Source: Pseudomonadaceae bacterium (lineage in GTDB: Bacteria > Pseudomonadota > Gammaproteobacteria > Pseudomonadales > Pseudomonadaceae). From it: a stretch of 64,000 nucleotides of DNA. The stretch covers positions 22,624 through 86,623 of the forward strand of contig JAIERF010000009.1 in assembly GCA_019747075.1 (NCBI GenBank). The letters are read 5' to 3'. Position numbers and translations under genes: made by a program. The notes beneath the pieces were generated by a model. The model saw nothing but the letters and a program-made list of their open reading frames with translations, had not been told where the DNA came from and ran no database searches. Numbering within the stretch: the stretch's first letter is position 1; each line of letters opens with the position of its first letter. Below, piece by piece: positions 42,782 through 51,062 of the stretch.

Positions 42782-43252
42782 TTATTCGCGGCCAATCGCG
42801 GCGAACTGGGCCTGAGTGTGTTCGGCCAGGGTGGCGGAGCTCAGCTCCACTTCCAGACCACGACGGCCAGCACTGACAAAAATGCTCTCGTGCAACTGCG
42901 CCGAATTATCGATAAAGGTGCGCAGGCGCTTCTTCTGCCCCAAAGGACTGATTCCCCCGAGCAGATAACCGGTGCTGCGCTGCGCCGCCTGAGGGCCGGC
43001 CATCTCGGCCTTCTTAACCCCAGCTGCGTGGGCCAGGGCCTTGAGGTCGAGACTGCCGGCCACCGGCACCACCGCCACCAGTAACTCGCCCTTCTCGCTG
43101 GCGGCCAGCAGGGTCTTGAACACCCGCTCAGGCGGCAACTGCAGTTTTTCCGCCGCCTCCAGGCCATAGGACGCGGCCTTGGGGTCGTGCGTGTAGCTGT
43201 GCACCTGGTGCACCGCTCGGGCTTTTTTCAACAGATCGATGGCTGGTGTCAT
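42782..43252 (-). CDS. ybaK: Cys-tRNA(Pro)/aminoacyl-tRNA deacylase YbaK
   Basis: 156 residues. YbaK removes mischarged cysteine from tRNA(Pro). Family phrases are VHSYTHDP, PERVFKTLLA, LVAVVPVAGSLDLKALA, KKAEMAGP, RSTGYLLGGISPLGQKKRL and TFIDNSAQLHESIFVSAGRRGLEVEL. It is followed by glpK after 46 bases, and a GlpR-type operator covers its start codon, so ybaK and glpK probably form one transcript that GlpR controls. In other Pseudomonas ybaK lies beside glpF. Confidence 0.93.
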   Translation of the reverse strand: MTPAIDLLKKARAVHQVHSYTHDPKAASYGLEAAEKLQLPPERVFKTLLAASEKGELLVAVVPVAGSLDLKALAHAAGVKKAEMAGPQAAQRSTGYLLGGISPLGQKKRLRTFIDNSAQLHESIFVSAGRRGLEVELSSATLAEHTQAQFAAIGRE

Positions 43253-43268
43253 GTTCGATAACGAAAAT
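43251..43268 (-). promoter_or_regulatory. GlpR-type operator at ybaK-glpK
   Basis: On the minus strand it reads ATTTTCGTTATCGAACAT and matches the site before glpD (ATTTTCGAAATTGAACAT) at 15 of 18 positions. It directly covers the start of ybaK, in the right place for repression of the ybaK-glpK unit. Confidence 0.72.
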
Positions 43269-43465
43269 AGAGAAAAAGTGCGCGTACATTAACGGAAAAA
43301 ACTGCCGGGAGCAGTTTTTAACGTCCCGCAACGACGGCCCGCAGGGTGGCCGCCATGGATGGCAGGCCATAAAATTCGGCCGCCGGCCCAGCATAAGCCT
43401 TACCGCGACGCTGCTCCACACGGCCCGTTGGCCGTTATACTGCCGCCCATTCCCAGGGAGATCCC

Positions 43466-44224
43466 ATGAGCCTAGCCCCGCGCCAACAAAGCATTCTCGA
43501 ACGTGCCCGCGAACAAGGTTATGTGAGCATCGACGAGCTGGCCCAGGCCTTTGCCGTGACCCCGCAGACCATCCGCCGCGACATCAACCAGCTGGCCGAC
43601 CAGGGTTTGCTGCGGCGCACCCACGGCGGCGCGGCCAGCGTTGGCTCAAGCATCCAGAACACCGCCTACGCCATGCGCGCCGGGCTGATGCGCGACGAGA
43701 AGCAACGCATCGCCGAGGCCATCGCCGCGCAGATCCCCGACCACGCCTCGCTGTTCATCAACATCGGCACCACCACCGAAGCCATTGCCCGCGCCCTGCT
43801 CAACCACAGCGGCCTGAAGGTCATCACCAACAACCTGCACGTGGCCGCCCTGCTTAGCGCCAAGGCCGATTTCGAAGTGCTACTGGCCGGCGGTACGGTG
43901 CGCAGCGACGGCGGTGTGGTCGGTCAGGCGGCGGTGGATTTCATCCGCCAGTTCAAGGTCGACTTCGCCCTGGTGGGCATCAGTGGCATCGACGAAGACG
44001 GCAGCCTGCTCGACTTCGACTACCAGGAAGTGCGCGTCTCCCAGGCCATCATCGACAACGCCCGCCAGGTGTTCCTGGCCGCCGATTCGAGCAAGTTCGG
44101 CCGCAACGCCGTGGTACGCCTGGGCCCCATCAGCCTGGTCGACAAGGTGTTCACCGACCACGCCCCCAGTGCCGCCATCAGCCGCCTGCTGCACGAGCAG
44201 AAGATCCAGCTCGAACTGCACTGA
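43466..44224 (+). CDS. glpR: Glycerol regulon repressor, DeoR family
   Basis: 252 residues. The N-terminal winged helix [51 protein letters not shown] is the DeoR signature, followed by the sugar-phosphate sensor domain with [19 protein letters not shown]-type phrase, [35 protein letters not shown] and [17 protein letters not shown]. Glycerol 3-phosphate is the expected inducer. It is upstream of glpD in the same direction (135 bases apart) and divergent from ybaK-glpK. Confidence 0.95.
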   Translation: MSLAPRQQSILERAREQGYVSIDELAQAFAVTPQTIRRDINQLADQGLLRRTHGGAASVGSSIQNTAYAMRAGLMRDEKQRIAEAIAAQIPDHASLFINIGTTTEAIARALLNHSGLKVITNNLHVAALLSAKADFEVLLAGGTVRSDGGVVGQAAVDFIRQFKVDFALVGISGIDEDGSLLDFDYQEVRVSQAIIDNARQVFLAADSSKFGRNAVVRLGPISLVDKVFTDHAPSAAISRLLHEQKIQLELH

Positions 44225-44310
44225 GCCAACACCCGCCTTCTAAACTGAACTGACCACCCGGCGCGCCAACGCAGATCGGGGTGGTCAGACTGCACGCTTT
44301 CGTCTAGCAT

Positions 44311-44328
44311 ATTTTCGAAATTGAACAT
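44311..44328 (+). promoter_or_regulatory. GlpR-type operator upstream of glpD
   Basis: ATTTTCGAAATTGAACAT, about 30 bases before the glpD start. Flanking half-matches CTTTCGTCTA (44297-44306) and GTTCGAATC (44334-44342) suggest a cluster of sites, as expected for cooperative GlpR binding. Confidence 0.72.
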
Positions 44329-44359
44329 TCAGCGTTCGAATCTGATTAGCGGTGCCGCC

Positions 44360-45892
44360 ATGACCACACCCCCAGCAAGCTCCGACCCTCTCGCCGAAGT
44401 CTATGACCTGGCTGTCATCGGCGGCGGCATCAATGGCGCGGGGATCGCCGCCGACGCCGCCGGCCGTGGCCTGTCGGTGTTCCTTTGTGAAAAGGACGAC
44501 CTGGCCCAGCACACCTCCTCGGCCAGCAGCAAACTGATCCACGGCGGCCTGCGCTACCTCGAACACTATGAATTCCGCCTGGTGCGCGAAGCCCTGGCCG
44601 AGCGCGAAGTGCTGCTGGCCAAGGCACCGCATATCGTCAAGCCGCTGCGCTTTGTCCTGCCGCACCGTCCGCACCTGCGCCCGGCGTGGATGATTCGCGC
44701 CGGGCTGTTCCTCTACGACCACCTCGGCAAGCGGGAAAAACTGCCCGGCTCGCGCAGCCTGCGCTTCGGTGCCGGCAGCCCGCTGAAGGCCGAGATCAGC
44801 CACGGTTTTGAATACTCCGACTGCTGGGTCGATGACGCCCGCCTGGTGGTGCTCAACGCCATGAGCGTGCGCGAGCACGGCGGCCATGTGCACACCCGCA
44901 CCCGCTGTGTCAGCGCGCGGCGCAGTAAAGGATTGTGGCACCTGCATCTGGAGCGCAACGACGGCAGCCGCTACTCGATCCGCGCCCGCGCCCTGGTGAA
45001 TGCCGCCGGCCCCTGGGTGGCACGCTTTATCCAGGACGACCTCAAGCAGAAGTCGCCCTACGGCATCCGCCTGATCCAGGGCAGTCATCTGGTCGTGCCG
45101 CGCCTGTTCGACGGTGAGCAGGCGTACATCCTGCAGAACGAGGATGGCCGCATCGTCTTCGCCATTCCTTACCTGGAACGCTTCACCCTGATCGGCACCA
45201 CCGACCGTGAATACCAGGGCGACCCGGCCCAGGTGAAAATCACCGACCCGGAAATCGACTACCTGCTGGCCGTGGTCAACAGCCACTTCAAGCAGCAGAT
45301 CGCCCGCGGCGACATCCTGCACACCTACGCCGGCGTGCGCCCGCTGTGCGATGACGAGTCGGACCAGCCGTCGGCCATCACCCGCGACTACACCCTGGCA
45401 CTGTCCGGCCACCCTGGCGAAGCGCCGCTGCTGTCGGTGTTCGGCGGCAAACTGACCACCTACCGCAAGCTGGCCGAATCGGCGCTCAGCCAGTTGGCGC
45501 CGTACTTCAGCCACCTGCAAGCCAGCTGGACCGCCAGCGCGCCACTGCCCGGTGGCGAGCAGATGAGCAGCGTCGCTGAACTCAGCGAGCGTCTCTGTCA
45601 GCAGTTTGGTTGGCTGCCCCTGAGCCTGGCCAAGCGCTGGGCCAGCAGCTATGGCAGCCGCACGTGGCGACTACTGGAGGGCGTGAACACCCTCAGCGAC
45701 CTGGGCGAACACCTGGGCGCCGGCCTCTACAGCCGCGAAGTGGATTACCTGTGCCGCGAAGAGTGGGCGCAGAGCAGCGCCGACATCCTCTGGCGGCGCA
45801 GCAAGCTCGGCCTGTTTATGACCCCAGGCCAGCAAACCAAGCTTGAGCACTACCTGCACACCCGCAACACCGCAGGCGCCGACGCCGCCTGA
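44360..45892 (+). CDS. glpD: Aerobic glycerol-3-phosphate dehydrogenase
   Basis: 510 residues from the ATG at 44360; an upstream in-frame ATG at 44321 would lie within the operator. GlpD is the membrane-associated FAD enzyme that oxidises glycerol 3-phosphate to dihydroxyacetone phosphate and feeds electrons to quinone. The FAD motif is DLAVIGGGINGAGIAADAAGRG; SSASSKLIHGGLRYLEHYEFRLV, NAAGPWVARF, GTTDREYQGDP and VFGGKLTTYRKLAESAL are family hallmarks. It is preceded by GlpR operators and ends at a strong terminator. Confidence 0.96.
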   Translation: MTTPPASSDPLAEVYDLAVIGGGINGAGIAADAAGRGLSVFLCEKDDLAQHTSSASSKLIHGGLRYLEHYEFRLVREALAEREVLLAKAPHIVKPLRFVLPHRPHLRPAWMIRAGLFLYDHLGKREKLPGSRSLRFGAGSPLKAEISHGFEYSDCWVDDARLVVLNAMSVREHGGHVHTRTRCVSARRSKGLWHLHLERNDGSRYSIRARALVNAAGPWVARFIQDDLKQKSPYGIRLIQGSHLVVPRLFDGEQAYILQNEDGRIVFAIPYLERFTLIGTTDREYQGDPAQVKITDPEIDYLLAVVNSHFKQQIARGDILHTYAGVRPLCDDESDQPSAITRDYTLALSGHPGEAPLLSVFGGKLTTYRKLAESALSQLAPYFSHLQASWTASAPLPGGEQMSSVAELSERLCQQFGWLPLSLAKRWASSYGSRTWRLLEGVNTLSDLGEHLGAGLYSREVDYLCREEWAQSSADILWRRSKLGLFMTPGQQTKLEHYLHTRNTAGADAA

Positions 45893-45914
45893 CCAACCGA
45901 GCAAGTCCCCTTTG

Positions 45915-45939
45915 GCCCCGCAATTGCGGGGCTTTTTTT
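45915..45939 (+). terminator. Terminator of glpD
   Basis: Hairpin GCCCCGCAATTGCGGGGC followed by T7, 20 bases after the glpD stop. Confidence 0.93.
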
Positions 45940-45977
45940 GAACGCCATAACGAAACAGTAGGTTTAGGCGCTGAAGC

Positions 45978-47069
45978 TCAGAGCAGATGCCGCTGGGCGT
46001 ACACCTGCTGCCACTTGGCGTCCTGGCGCTGGCTGATCTCGCTGTCGAAGTAGTACTTCAGGCGGCGGCGGTCCTCGGGTTTGTCCTTCAGCGCGGTGCC
46101 GATGATGAAGTGCACCAGGTCCTCGGCGCGCATCTGGTCGTTGCTGTAGTAGTGCGCATGCACGCACATGGCGTGTGCCACATGGATGGCCTCGGCGGTG
46201 GACAGCGCCGCGCCGGCCATGCGGTGGGTACTGCGGCCGTCCAGGCTCTGACCGCTGCGCAGCTCGTGGAACAGGGTCACCAGCACCTCGATGATTTCAC
46301 CATCGGGCTCGATCTGCAGACCGAGATTGGCATTCAGTTGGCGCAGTTCGGCCTGCACCACACCGATTTCATCCTCGATGCGCGGAATCGGGCGGATGGT
46401 CTCGAAGCTCAACCGGCGCTTGAGCGCCGCACTCATGCTGTGGATGCCCTCGTCGACGTTGTTGCTGGTGGCGATCAGGTTGAAGCCCTGGCGGGCATAG
46501 AGAATGCCGTGCTCACCAGCCAGTTCGGGAATCAGGATGATCCGTTCGGAGAGCACCGCCAGCAGCGAATCCTGCAGCGCCAGCGGGCAGCGCGTCAGCT
46601 CCTCGAAGCGCAGCAGCTGGCCGGCCTGCATGGCCCGGTACAAGGGCCCCGGCACCAGCGCCTCGGGACAGGGACCATGCTGTGCCAGCACACCGGGATT
46701 CCAGCTGTAGAGCATCTGCTGCAGGCTGGAAATGGCGTTGCCCTGAATGGTCAGGGTCGAGTTGCCGCAGATGGCCGCGGCCAGCAGCTCCGACAGCCAG
46801 GACTTGGCCGTGCCCGGCTCACCGGTGAGCAGACAGCTGCGGTTGGCGCACAGGGAAATAATGGTACGCCGCAGCTGGCCGCTTTCGCCGACGAACTTGC
46901 GCGCGATGCCCAGCGCCGGGTCGCCATCGATAAAGCGCTCCACCGCAATCGGCGACAGGCGCCAGCCCGGTGGCACCTCGTGGCTGTCGGTTGCGGCCAG
47001 GCGCCGCAGCTCCTCGGCAAAGCGCACCTCGGCCGGAACCCGCTGAACCTTCTGCCCTGGCGTGCTCAT
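45978..47069 (-). CDS. MoxR-like AAA+ ATPase
   Basis: 363 residues. Walker A is GEPGTAKSWLSELLAAAI (residues 83-100). The Walker B region QLLRFEELTRCPLALQDSLLAVLSER (151-176) has Glu-Glu where Asp-Glu is usual. Sensor 1 lies in NLIATSNNVDEGIHSMSAALKRRLSF, and a lid domain follows. The short upstream part PALGIARKFVGESGQLRRTI and the NAISSLQQMLYSWNPGVL insertion resemble the YehL-type MoxR group, whose E. coli gene stands with VWA- and SWIM-domain partners; none is here. It overlaps the upstream fusion gene by four bases (ATGA), so the two products are probably made together. Function unknown. Confidence 0.82.
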   Translation of the reverse strand: MSTPGQKVQRVPAEVRFAEELRRLAATDSHEVPPGWRLSPIAVERFIDGDPALGIARKFVGESGQLRRTIISLCANRSCLLTGEPGTAKSWLSELLAAAICGNSTLTIQGNAISSLQQMLYSWNPGVLAQHGPCPEALVPGPLYRAMQAGQLLRFEELTRCPLALQDSLLAVLSERIILIPELAGEHGILYARQGFNLIATSNNVDEGIHSMSAALKRRLSFETIRPIPRIEDEIGVVQAELRQLNANLGLQIEPDGEIIEVLVTLFHELRSGQSLDGRSTHRMAGAALSTAEAIHVAHAMCVHAHYYSNDQMRAEDLVHFIIGTALKDKPEDRRRLKYYFDSEISQRQDAKWQQVYAQRHLL

Positions 47070-49390
47070 TCGCTACTCCTTATACCGCCACGCTGCTCGG
47101 GCGCCAGGCGCTCCTCGGGGAGGATGCGCGGCAACTCGGACAGCGGAATCACGCCCTGCAGCACCAGCTCCAGAGCGCTGTCGCGCATGGTCACCAGGCC
47201 GGCATCCAGCGCCCGCCAGCGCAATTCGCCGAGCGGCGGCTGACGGCTGATGACATCGCGCAGCTCGCCATTGATCTGCAGAAACTCCACCACCGCCGTG
47301 CGCCCACGGGTGCCACGGCCGTTGCACTGCGGGCAGCCTTGGCCGACGAAGCAACGGAAGTTGTCCGGCACCTGCTGCGGGAACAGCTCGCGCAGAATCT
47401 GCGGGTCTGGCTCGGCGGGCACCTTGCAGTCCGGGCAAATGCGCTTGGCCAGGCGCTGAGCCATGATCGCCAGCAGCTCGCTGGCCAGCGAGTTGCGGTG
47501 CAGGCCGAGGTCGAACAAACGCTGGATGGCATCCACCGAATCGTTGCAGTGCAAAGTCGAGAGCACCAGGTGGCCGGTCTGCGAGGCGCGCACCGCCTCC
47601 AGCGCAGTTTCGCCGTCGCGGATCTCGCCGACCAGAATCACGTCCGGGTCCTGGCGGACGAAACTGCGCATGGCATCGGCAAAGGTGAAGCCGATGTTGT
47701 TGCGCACGCGGGTCTGCTGGATGTTGTCGATGGCGTATTCGATCGGGTCCTCGACGGTGATCACCTTGCGCGTGCCGTCATCGGCCAGCTCCTGCAAGCC
47801 TGCCGACAGCGTGGTGGTCTTGCCTGAGCCGGTCGGGCCGACGATCAGCACCAGCCCCGACGGGTTGTCGAGCAACCGCCGGTACTGGCGGGTGAGCCCC
47901 GGCGACAGGCCCAGATCCTTGAGTGTCAGGGCATGGCCGCTCTGCGGCAGCAGGCGGATCACCACATGCTCGCCATGCAGCGACGGCTGGGTCTGGATGC
48001 GCAGGTCGTAACTGGTCTCGCCGACCTTCAGCCGCGAGCGCCCGCCCTGGGGCAAGCGGTGTTCGGCGATATCCAACTGGGCGCGGGTCTTGATCACGTT
48101 GATCACCCCGGCCAGTTCCGCCGGGGTCAACTGGTAGTGGTTGAGGTCGTACAGATCGCCGTCCACCCGCAGGCGGATGCGCACGCGCTGCTGGTAGCGC
48201 TCGATGTGCACGTCGCTGGCCTTCTCGCTGACCGCATCGAACAGGATCGCCTCGTAGATCGCCACCAGATAGGGGCTGACCTGGTTGTCCAGTTCGGCGG
48301 CAAAAGCCTCCTGCTCACCGGCCAGGGCCTGGGTCGGCGGCGGCACATAGCCGTCGCTTTTGCCGCTGATATTGAGCACCGACCACAGGCGGCGGAAGTC
48401 GTTGCTGGTCACCAGCACCTTGTCCACGCCGGCGCAGGGGTGCATCTGTTCGAGCACCTCGCTCTTCACGTCCGGGTTGTCCGAGGCGATCACCAGGCGG
48501 CCGTCACGCTTGCACACCGGCAGCAGGCGGTGATGGTCGAGAAAGGTGCGCGAGAAGCTCTGGAAGAACTGCTTGTCCAGTTCCTTGAACAGCTCGTCGG
48601 CCTCGGCGTAACGGATACCCAGACGCTGGGCCAGGGCCCTGTAGGTGTTGATGTTGTCGATATCGACATGGCGCAGGATCGAGTGCAGCACTGGCTTCTT
48701 GAGAATCCGCGCCTCGGTGCGCGCCACTTCCACCACCTTTTCGTCGACCAGGCCGAGGTCGATCAGCGCTTCCGAGGAGTCGCGGCTGAAATCAATCAGA
48801 CCGAGCTTGCTGGTCTGCACCCGCCCCTCGGCATCCCGCGCGCACATCATCAGGTTGGCCCAGGGCCCATTGCGCCCGCCCAGGTAATAGACGGCGCCGC
48901 CGGGGCTCAGTTGCGCCAGCAGCGGTTCGGCATCGCCCAGTTCGCAACTGCTGATGATCAGATCATAGGGCGCCAGTTGGGCCAGGCCCTGGCGGCCATC
49001 ACCGCTGTGCAGGTGCAGATTGGTCGGCATCAGCTTGGTGATATTGGCCCGAGCGATGGCGAGGATCTGCGGGTTGTTCTCGATCACCTGCACCTGGCGC
49101 ACCAGGCGCGCCAGAATCACCGGCAGGTAGCCGGAGCCGGCGCCGATCAGCAGCACCTGCTCGCGGCCGCTCAGCGCCGGCAGGTAACCGAGCAGGGTGC
49201 GCACCACCAGGGTCGAGGGGATGCTGTGGCCGGACAGCTGGGCGCTGAGGTCCGGCGAAGCGACAAATTGGGCGCGCGGGGTTTCTTTCAGCGCCTGCAA
49301 AGCGAGTGGGTCGAGTGCTCTCATGAACGTCCCGTGGGCCGACTGCGCGAGAAATACCGCCGAGCGCTTGCCCGGCGACTGCAGGGACAT
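47066..49390 (-). CDS. Fusion: PCMT-like methyltransferase + GspE/PilB ATPase
   Basis: 774 residues from the ATG at 49390; the ATG at 49324 is an alternative start just before the methyltransferase fold. Residues about 25-230 look like a protein-L-isoaspartate O-methyltransferase: ALKETPRAQFV, SGHSIPSTLVVRTLL, SAM-binding motif VLLIGAGSGY (79-88), then LLAQLSPGGAVYYLGG. Residues about 235-345 are a GspE/MshE N-terminal domain. Residues about 370-760 are a secretion/pilus ATPase with Walker A GPTGSGKT (518-525), Asp box VEDPIEYAIDNIQQTRV, Walker B ILVGEIRD, His box GHLVLSTLHCNDS and a four-cysteine zinc element (CPDC at 652-655, CPQC at 686-689). No other type II secretion or type IV pilus gene is near. 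It is followed by an overlapping MoxR-like ATPase gene. Confidence 0.88.
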   Translation of the reverse strand: MSLQSPGKRSAVFLAQSAHGTFMRALDPLALQALKETPRAQFVASPDLSAQLSGHSIPSTLVVRTLLGYLPALSGREQVLLIGAGSGYLPVILARLVRQVQVIENNPQILAIARANITKLMPTNLHLHSGDGRQGLAQLAPYDLIISSCELGDAEPLLAQLSPGGAVYYLGGRNGPWANLMMCARDAEGRVQTSKLGLIDFSRDSSEALIDLGLVDEKVVEVARTEARILKKPVLHSILRHVDIDNINTYRALAQRLGIRYAEADELFKELDKQFFQSFSRTFLDHHRLLPVCKRDGRLVIASDNPDVKSEVLEQMHPCAGVDKVLVTSNDFRRLWSVLNISGKSDGYVPPPTQALAGEQEAFAAELDNQVSPYLVAIYEAILFDAVSEKASDVHIERYQQRVRIRLRVDGDLYDLNHYQLTPAELAGVINVIKTRAQLDIAEHRLPQGGRSRLKVGETSYDLRIQTQPSLHGEHVVIRLLPQSGHALTLKDLGLSPGLTRQYRRLLDNPSGLVLIVGPTGSGKTTTLSAGLQELADDGTRKVITVEDPIEYAIDNIQQTRVRNNIGFTFADAMRSFVRQDPDVILVGEIRDGETALEAVRASQTGHLVLSTLHCNDSVDAIQRLFDLGLHRNSLASELLAIMAQRLAKRICPDCKVPAEPDPQILRELFPQQVPDNFRCFVGQGCPQCNGRGTRGRTAVVEFLQINGELRDVISRQPPLGELRWRALDAGLVTMRDSALELVLQGVIPLSELPRILPEERLAPEQRGGIRSSE

Positions 49391-49440
49391 TCTGTGGCGC
49401 CACCTGCTGCACTGACAATAGAGCCAGATCAAGCCGGCGC

Positions 49441-49471
49441 CAAAGAAAACGGCCTCACTCAGGAGGCCGTT
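49441..49471 (-). terminator. Terminator of brnQ
   Basis: Stem AACGGCCTC / GAGGCCGTT with a six-base loop, followed on the minus strand by GTTTTCTTTG. It separates brnQ from the fusion gene. Confidence 0.8.
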
Positions 49472-49499
49472 ATGTTCAGCGCGCCAACCCTTGGCCGCC

Positions 49500-50813
49500 C
49501 TACTCGACTTGCAACTGGACAGTGCCGCGCAGACGGTCGATACCGGCAGCCAGCAGCAGGGTGAGGGCCACCGGCAACAGCCAGCCGAGCCCCTCGGCGG
49601 CCAGCGGCAGGTGGCTGCACGCGGCCGGCACCCAGTTTTTCAAGCCGGCAGCATTGAGGCCATCGAACAGGCCGAACACCAGGGTGACCGCCATCACCGG
49701 CACAAACACCCGGTTCGACTCGCACCACAGGCGGTCGGCCAGGCTCAGGGCCACCAGCACGATGGCCAGCGGATACAGGCCAACCAACACCGGCACCGAC
49801 ACGCTGATCAACTGGGTCAGGCCCTGATTGGCCACCAGCAGGCTGAACACGCCAAGGGCGATCACCACCGTGCGGTAGGACAGCGGCAACAGCTTGCTGA
49901 AGAACTCGCCACAGGCGGTCAACAGGCCCACCGCCGTGGTCAGGCAAGCCAGGGTGATGACCACCGCCAGCAACAGGCTGCCGGCGGCGCCAAAGGTGTG
50001 CTGCACGTAGCTGGAAAGGATCTGCACACCGTTCTGCGCCTCGCCGGCAATGCCCTGGCTGGTGGCGCCAAGGTAGAACAGTGCGAGATAGACCAGCGAC
50101 AGCCCCACGGCGGCAATCATCCCGGCGCTGACCGCATAGCGGGTGATCAGCGCTTCGTTGCTGACGCCGCGATCACGGATGGCGGTGGCAATCACGATGC
50201 CGAACACCAGGGCACCGAGGGTATCCATGGTCAGGTAGCCCTGCAAAAAGCCCTGCACCAGCGGTGCGCTTTGGTAGGCTGGGGTCGTCGTGCCGATAGC
50301 ACCTGCGGGCACCAGCAGCGCCGCGCCGCCGAGCACCAGCAAGGCACTCAGCAGCACCGGGGTGATCCACTTGCCGATGCGGTCCACCAGTTGCCCGGGG
50401 TTGAGCGAGAGGAACAGCACCGCGGCGAAATACACCAGGGTATACAGGCCCAACGCCAGATCACTGCTGCCGCTGAAAGGCGCCATGCCCATCTCGAAGG
50501 CCACCACGGCGGTGCGCGGCGTGGCAAACAGCGGGCCGATGGCGAGGTACACGACAATCGCAAACAACCCGCCAGCCTTGACGCCCAGGGGCGCGGTCAG
50601 GCGAGGCAAACCACCCCCAACCCGCGCCAGGGCAACCACGGTCAGCAGCGGCAAACCGACACCGGTGAGCAGAAAGCCCGCCGCCGCCAGCCACACTTGC
50701 TCACCAGCCGCGAGGCCGACACTGGGGGGGAAGATGATATTGCCGGCACCCAGAAACAGGGCAAAGGTCATAAACCCAAGGGCCAGCAGGTCGGAACGGG
50801 TCAAGCGTTGCAT
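49500..50813 (-). CDS. brnQ: Branched-chain amino acid transporter (LIVCS family)
   Basis: 437 residues from the ATG at 50813. A sodium-coupled leucine/isoleucine/valine carrier of the BrnQ/BraB/BraZ group. It has about twelve membrane segments; family landmarks are LLALGFMTFALFLGAGNIIFPP at the N-terminus, IGPLFATPRTAVVAFEMG, the GYLTMDTLGALVFGIVIATAIRDRG stretch and ACLTTAVGLLTACGEFF. It is a single-gene unit with its own terminator. Upstream there are 248 bases with a hairpin at about 50956-50992 (CTGCCGACCA / TGGTCGGCAG) and no gene. Which of the paralogues braB or braZ it is cannot be decided. Confidence 0.94.
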   Translation of the reverse strand: MQRLTRSDLLALGFMTFALFLGAGNIIFPPSVGLAAGEQVWLAAAGFLLTGVGLPLLTVVALARVGGGLPRLTAPLGVKAGGLFAIVVYLAIGPLFATPRTAVVAFEMGMAPFSGSSDLALGLYTLVYFAAVLFLSLNPGQLVDRIGKWITPVLLSALLVLGGAALLVPAGAIGTTTPAYQSAPLVQGFLQGYLTMDTLGALVFGIVIATAIRDRGVSNEALITRYAVSAGMIAAVGLSLVYLALFYLGATSQGIAGEAQNGVQILSSYVQHTFGAAGSLLLAVVITLACLTTAVGLLTACGEFFSKLLPLSYRTVVIALGVFSLLVANQGLTQLISVSVPVLVGLYPLAIVLVALSLADRLWCESNRVFVPVMAVTLVFGLFDGLNAAGLKNWVPAACSHLPLAAEGLGWLLPVALTLLLAAGIDRLRGTVQLQVE

Positions 50814-51062
50814 GAGGTCACCACAGCAGAGAAATCGGCAGAGGTTTCCCACGGGGATGCTGGGGGAAACGCCAGGCGCAGCAGTTGCCCGGCAGGCGCG
50901 GCAAGCCTCTTGTGAAGGCCCTCGCGCGCAAGGGCAGCCACCTTAAAGCAAGCCGCTGCCGACCACACGGGCCGCCTGGCAGCTGGTCGGCAGGACAACT
51001 GAGGATGTCGCCATTATGAAATTTTCTGACCGTTTAGCCAAGCTGAGCGCCTCCCAACGCTC

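Noticed and set aside
43310-43390. A GC-rich stretch with GGTGGCCGCCATGGATGGC palindromes between ybaK and glpR
   Set aside because: It looks like a fragment of some repeat, but I found no second copy in the window and cannot define its ends.
44251-44287. Hairpin CTGACCACCC / GGGTGGTCAG between glpR and glpD as a terminator
   Set aside because: The loop is about 17-20 bases and no T run follows; it is not convincing, and it may allow read-through.
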